From: Paraliomyxa sp041600735
Lineage (GTDB): Bacteria; Myxococcota_A; Polyangia; Nannocystales; Nannocystaceae
DNA length: 14,763 bases
NCBI GenBank assembly: GCA_041600735.1
Contig: JBFIJN010000212.1
Span: forward strand, 1 to 14,763
Direction: 5' to 3'
Shown: positions 12,878-14,763 of the stretch, piece after piece
Layout: each line of letters begins with the position of its first letter
How positions within the stretch are numbered: the first letter of the stretch is position 1
Notes under the pieces: generated by a model
What the model was told of the DNA's origin: nothing
Seen by the model: the letters and a program-made list of their open reading frames with translations, nothing else
Database searches by the model: none
Position numbers and translations under genes: made by a program

Positions 12878-14152
12878 ATGTCGTCGATGATGCAGACCAA
12901 GAGTGAGGCCCGGACAACCGCAAGGACGCGGGACCACTCGGACGGATCCAACCTGGGGATGGAGGCGTACTTCTCCGACCTCGAGCGCGAGGGGCTGATG
13001 GACGCCGAGCAGGAACGCATCGCGGCCGAGCAGATCTTGAGGCTCCGTCACGAGTACTGGAAGCGCTTGTTGGGCTATCCGCCGTTTCTCGACGCCATGC
13101 TCGCGATGGTCCAGGGGGAGCTGGCCTCGCGCGGGAGAAAGGCCAAGACGATGGCCAAGATGTTGACCGCAGCGGAGACCTTCAAGGGTCGTCCGCGCCG
13201 GCTCGAGCGCGCTCGGGCCGAGGCGATCGCCGCTGCCTTCGCCAAGGAGATGGCGGACCTCGATCCGTCGGTGGAGCTCGCCGATCGGCTGTTGGCCGAT
13301 CTCCAGAGCATCGACGCGGGGCGTGGCTGCGAGGCCGGCCTCGATGTGCGGGCTCCCGCCCGCGGCAGCGCCACGTTCCAGCGCTATCTTCATGGGGTGC
13401 GCAGCGCCAGCTTGGCGCTCGGCACTGCACGCCACGAGCTCGTCCGCGCCAACCTTCGCCTCGTGGTGAAGATGGCCCACCGCTACCGTCGTAGCGGGCG
13501 CCTCTCGCTGGCCGACCTGATTCAAGAGGGCAACATGGGCCTGCTCGTCGCGGTCGATCGCTTCGACCCGCGCAAGGGCTTCCGCTTCTCGACGTACGGC
13601 AGCTGGTGGATCCGTCACGCGATCGGCCGCGCACTGTCGGACAAGGGCCGCGCGGTGCGGTTGCCCGTGCATGTGGTGGAGCTTCAGCACCGGATGGGGA
13701 CGGTACGGCGCGAGTTCGAGCTCGAGCACGGCCGCACGCCCGACGCGGCCGAGCTCGCAGCGGCGCTGGGGGTGCCCGAGGCCAAGCTGGAGCGACTCCA
13801 GCGCTCGCTCCTCGTGCAGGACACCACGTTCGACAGTCCCAATCCCGAGGGCGGGCCGCAGGGGATGGACGTGCTGCGCGATGCGAAGCCCGACGTCGAT
13901 AGCTTGATGCACGGCGGCCACCTCGACGATGCGGTGCAGGAGGCGCTGTCGAGCTTGCGACCGATGGAGGCCGACATCCTGCGCCATCGCTACGGCCTGG
14001 ACGATGGCCGCACGCTGACGCTGCGCGAGGTGGGCGTGATGCACGGGCTCTCGCGCGAGCGCATCCGCCAGCTACAAGAGCGCGCGCTCGAGAAGATCCG
14101 CGAGCAGCTGCGCGAGCGCGGCTTCGAGCTGAAGGACTGGGCCCCGCTCTAG
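12878..14152 (+). CDS. Group-2 (RpoD/RpoS-like) sigma-70 factor
   Basis: A 424-residue sigma-70 factor directing RNA polymerase to alternative promoters. Region 1.2 is near residues 28-53 (MEAYFSDLEREGLMDAEQER). A variable, helical, charged segment follows (about 54-180). Region 2 spans roughly 187-255 with ELVRANLRLVVKMAHRY, DLIQEGNMGLLVAVDRFD and FRFSTYGSWWIRHAIGRA. Region 3 begins near RLPVHVVELQHRM (263), and region 4 covers about 357-410 with LREVGVMHGLSRERIRQLQE. There is no acidic region 1.1, so it is not the housekeeping factor. ATG 12878 has AGGAG only 2 bases away; ATG 12887, three codons later, has spacing of 11 and may be the true start. It stands alone behind its own promoter. 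A link to the light regulon is possible from position only. It is not an ECF factor like CarQ. Confidence 0.92.
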   Translation: MSSMMQTKSEARTTARTRDHSDGSNLGMEAYFSDLEREGLMDAEQERIAAEQILRLRHEYWKRLLGYPPFLDAMLAMVQGELASRGRKAKTMAKMLTAAETFKGRPRRLERARAEAIAAAFAKEMADLDPSVELADRLLADLQSIDAGRGCEAGLDVRAPARGSATFQRYLHGVRSASLALGTARHELVRANLRLVVKMAHRYRRSGRLSLADLIQEGNMGLLVAVDRFDPRKGFRFSTYGSWWIRHAIGRALSDKGRAVRLPVHVVELQHRMGTVRREFELEHGRTPDAAELAAALGVPEAKLERLQRSLLVQDTTFDSPNPEGGPQGMDVLRDAKPDVDSLMHGGHLDDAVQEALSSLRPMEADILRHRYGLDDGRTLTLREVGVMHGLSRERIRQLQERALEKIREQLRERGFELKDWAPL

Positions 14153-14187
14153 TCGTTCGCTAGCCGCGAGCCCGATGCGCTCGACCC

Positions 14188-14212
14188 GTGCGCCACCCCC
14201 AGGGTGGTGCGT
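14188..14212. terminator. Possible bidirectional hairpin between convergent genes
   Basis: A GC-rich stem of up to 11 pairs (14188-14198 with 14202-14212, including G-T wobbles) closes a 3-base CCA loop. It sits 36 bases after the sigma-factor stop and 39 bases after the stop of the leftward repeat protein. No T-run is present on either strand, but the position between convergent genes suits a bidirectional terminator. Confidence 0.4.
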
Positions 14213-14250
14213 AGGCCGAGCGCTCGAGATTTCTACGTGACCGAGCAGCG

Positions 14251-14763
14251 CTAGAAGCACTCGGGGAACTCGTTGACGCACTGCTCTTCGCTGAGCATCA
14301 GCTCCTCGCACAGCGCCGGCACGCCCTTGCAGCCCTCGGGCGGCGGGGGGTCGAAGCACTCGGGGAACTCGTTGTGGCACTGCTCCTCGCTGAGCATGAG
14401 CTCCTCGCACTGGGCAGGCACGGTCTCGCAGTTGGTGGGCGGCTCGAAGCACTCGGGGAACTCGTGGGCGCACTGCTCCTCGGAGAGACCCTCGGCCTCG
14501 CAGATGGCGTGGGCCTCGTCGCACTCGCCGGGGGGCGGCTCGAAGCACTCGGGGAACTCGTTGGCGCACTGCTCCTCGGAGAGGCCCTCGGCCTCGCAGA
14601 TGGCGTGGGCCTCGTCGCACTCGCCGGGGGGCGGCTCGAAGCAGTCGGGGAACTCGTTGGCGCACTGCTCCTCGGAGAGGCCCTCGGCCTCGCAGATCGC
14701 GGCTGCTTCTTCGCAGGCGCCGCCTCCGTCGGCCATGCCGCTGCCTCCGCCTTCGCCTTCGCC
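14251..14763 (-). CDS. Cys-rich tandem-repeat protein, probably secreted (N-terminus beyond window)
   Basis: The frame is open from the right edge to TAG at 14251, giving 170 residues. It starts with a Gly/Glu/Ser linker (GEGEGGGSG) typical of the region after a signal or lipoprotein peptide, so the ATG at 14736 is probably internal. Five repeats of about 32 residues follow, each with cysteines spaced C-x6-C-x9-C-x6-C, the core LSEEQC, then NEFPxCF and a Pro-rich PPP linker. The protein ends right after the last cysteine-Phe. The repeats are very acidic. The four Cys fit two disulfides in a helix-loop-helix unit, which implies export. No function or family is recognised. It is convergent with the sigma-factor gene. 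Confidence 0.85.
   Translation of the reverse strand, partial: GEGEGGGSGMADGGGACEEAAAICEAEGLSEEQCANEFPDCFEPPPGECDEAHAICEAEGLSEEQCANEFPECFEPPPGECDEAHAICEAEGLSEEQCAHEFPECFEPPTNCETVPAQCEELMLSEEQCHNEFPECFDPPPPEGCKGVPALCEELMLSEEQCVNEFPECF
14266..14720 (-). repeat. 96-bp tandem repeat array encoding the Cys-rich units
   Basis: DNA units of 96 bases repeat about five times with the last truncated. The copies around 14517-14612 and 14613-14708 are nearly identical, while those towards 14266-14420 are diverged, with different first-half residues (EELM instead of EAEG). The gradient suggests recent duplication at the N-terminal side of the protein. Confidence 0.8.

Noticed and set aside
1..14763. CRISPR arrays, tRNAs, rRNAs, insertion sequences, att sites
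   Set aside because: None seen on reading; the only tandem repeats are the coding 96-bp array and the short hexanucleotide tracts.

Overview
The window is GC-rich, tightly packed bacterial DNA that looks myxobacterial. The best guess is Nannocystineae or a relative, but no rRNA or other phylogenetic marker is present to confirm this. The genus-level clues are the gene set: a B12-type CarH photoreceptor, CrtC and CrtD, a class II photolyase, a large group-2 sigma factor and a Cys-rich secreted repeat protein. I found no tRNA, rRNA, CRISPR array, insertion sequence or phage gene.

Layout. (1) 1-2541, leftward: carH (MerR-type, cobalamin-binding regulator), a small probably exported protein of unknown function, and hpnC (squalene-pathway synthase), cut by the window's left edge. 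(2) 2685-5993, rightward and divergent from carH: crtI (phytoene desaturase), crtB (phytoene synthase) and a PlsC-type acyltransferase, with overlapping stop/start codons. (3) 5990-10168, leftward: crtD, crtC, a membrane GT21/GT2-type glycosyltransferase and a small unknown protein. (4) 10267-12691, rightward and divergent from crtD: crtE (GGPP synthase) and a class II CPD photolyase. (5) 12878-14152, rightward: a group-2 sigma-70 factor behind an AT-rich promoter region. (6) 14251-14763, leftward: the C-terminal part of a Cys-rich tandem-repeat protein, cut by the right edge.

How the genes work together. CrtE makes GGPP, CrtB makes phytoene and CrtI desaturates it. CrtC hydrates the psi end, CrtD adds the 3,4 double bond, and the glycosyltransferase plus acyltransferase would convert the tertiary hydroxyl into an acylated carotenoid glucoside, the type of pigment known from myxobacteria. 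No lycopene cyclase is visible here. CarH is the obvious light and B12 switch. Both divergent intergenic regions (2542-2684 and 10169-10266) carry perfect palindromes overlapping plausible -35 or -10 elements. Photolyase in the crtE operon fits a photoprotection regulon.

The most unusual points are: the photoreceptor gene shares an operon with a squalene-pathway gene; crtC has no conventional start codon for its conserved N-terminus and overlaps crtD; TTGA stop/start overlaps recur, including one created by an 8-codon mini-ORF between crtE and photolyase; possible 11-bp phased operator units lie between crtD and crtE; and the right-edge protein consists of 32-residue four-cysteine repeats.
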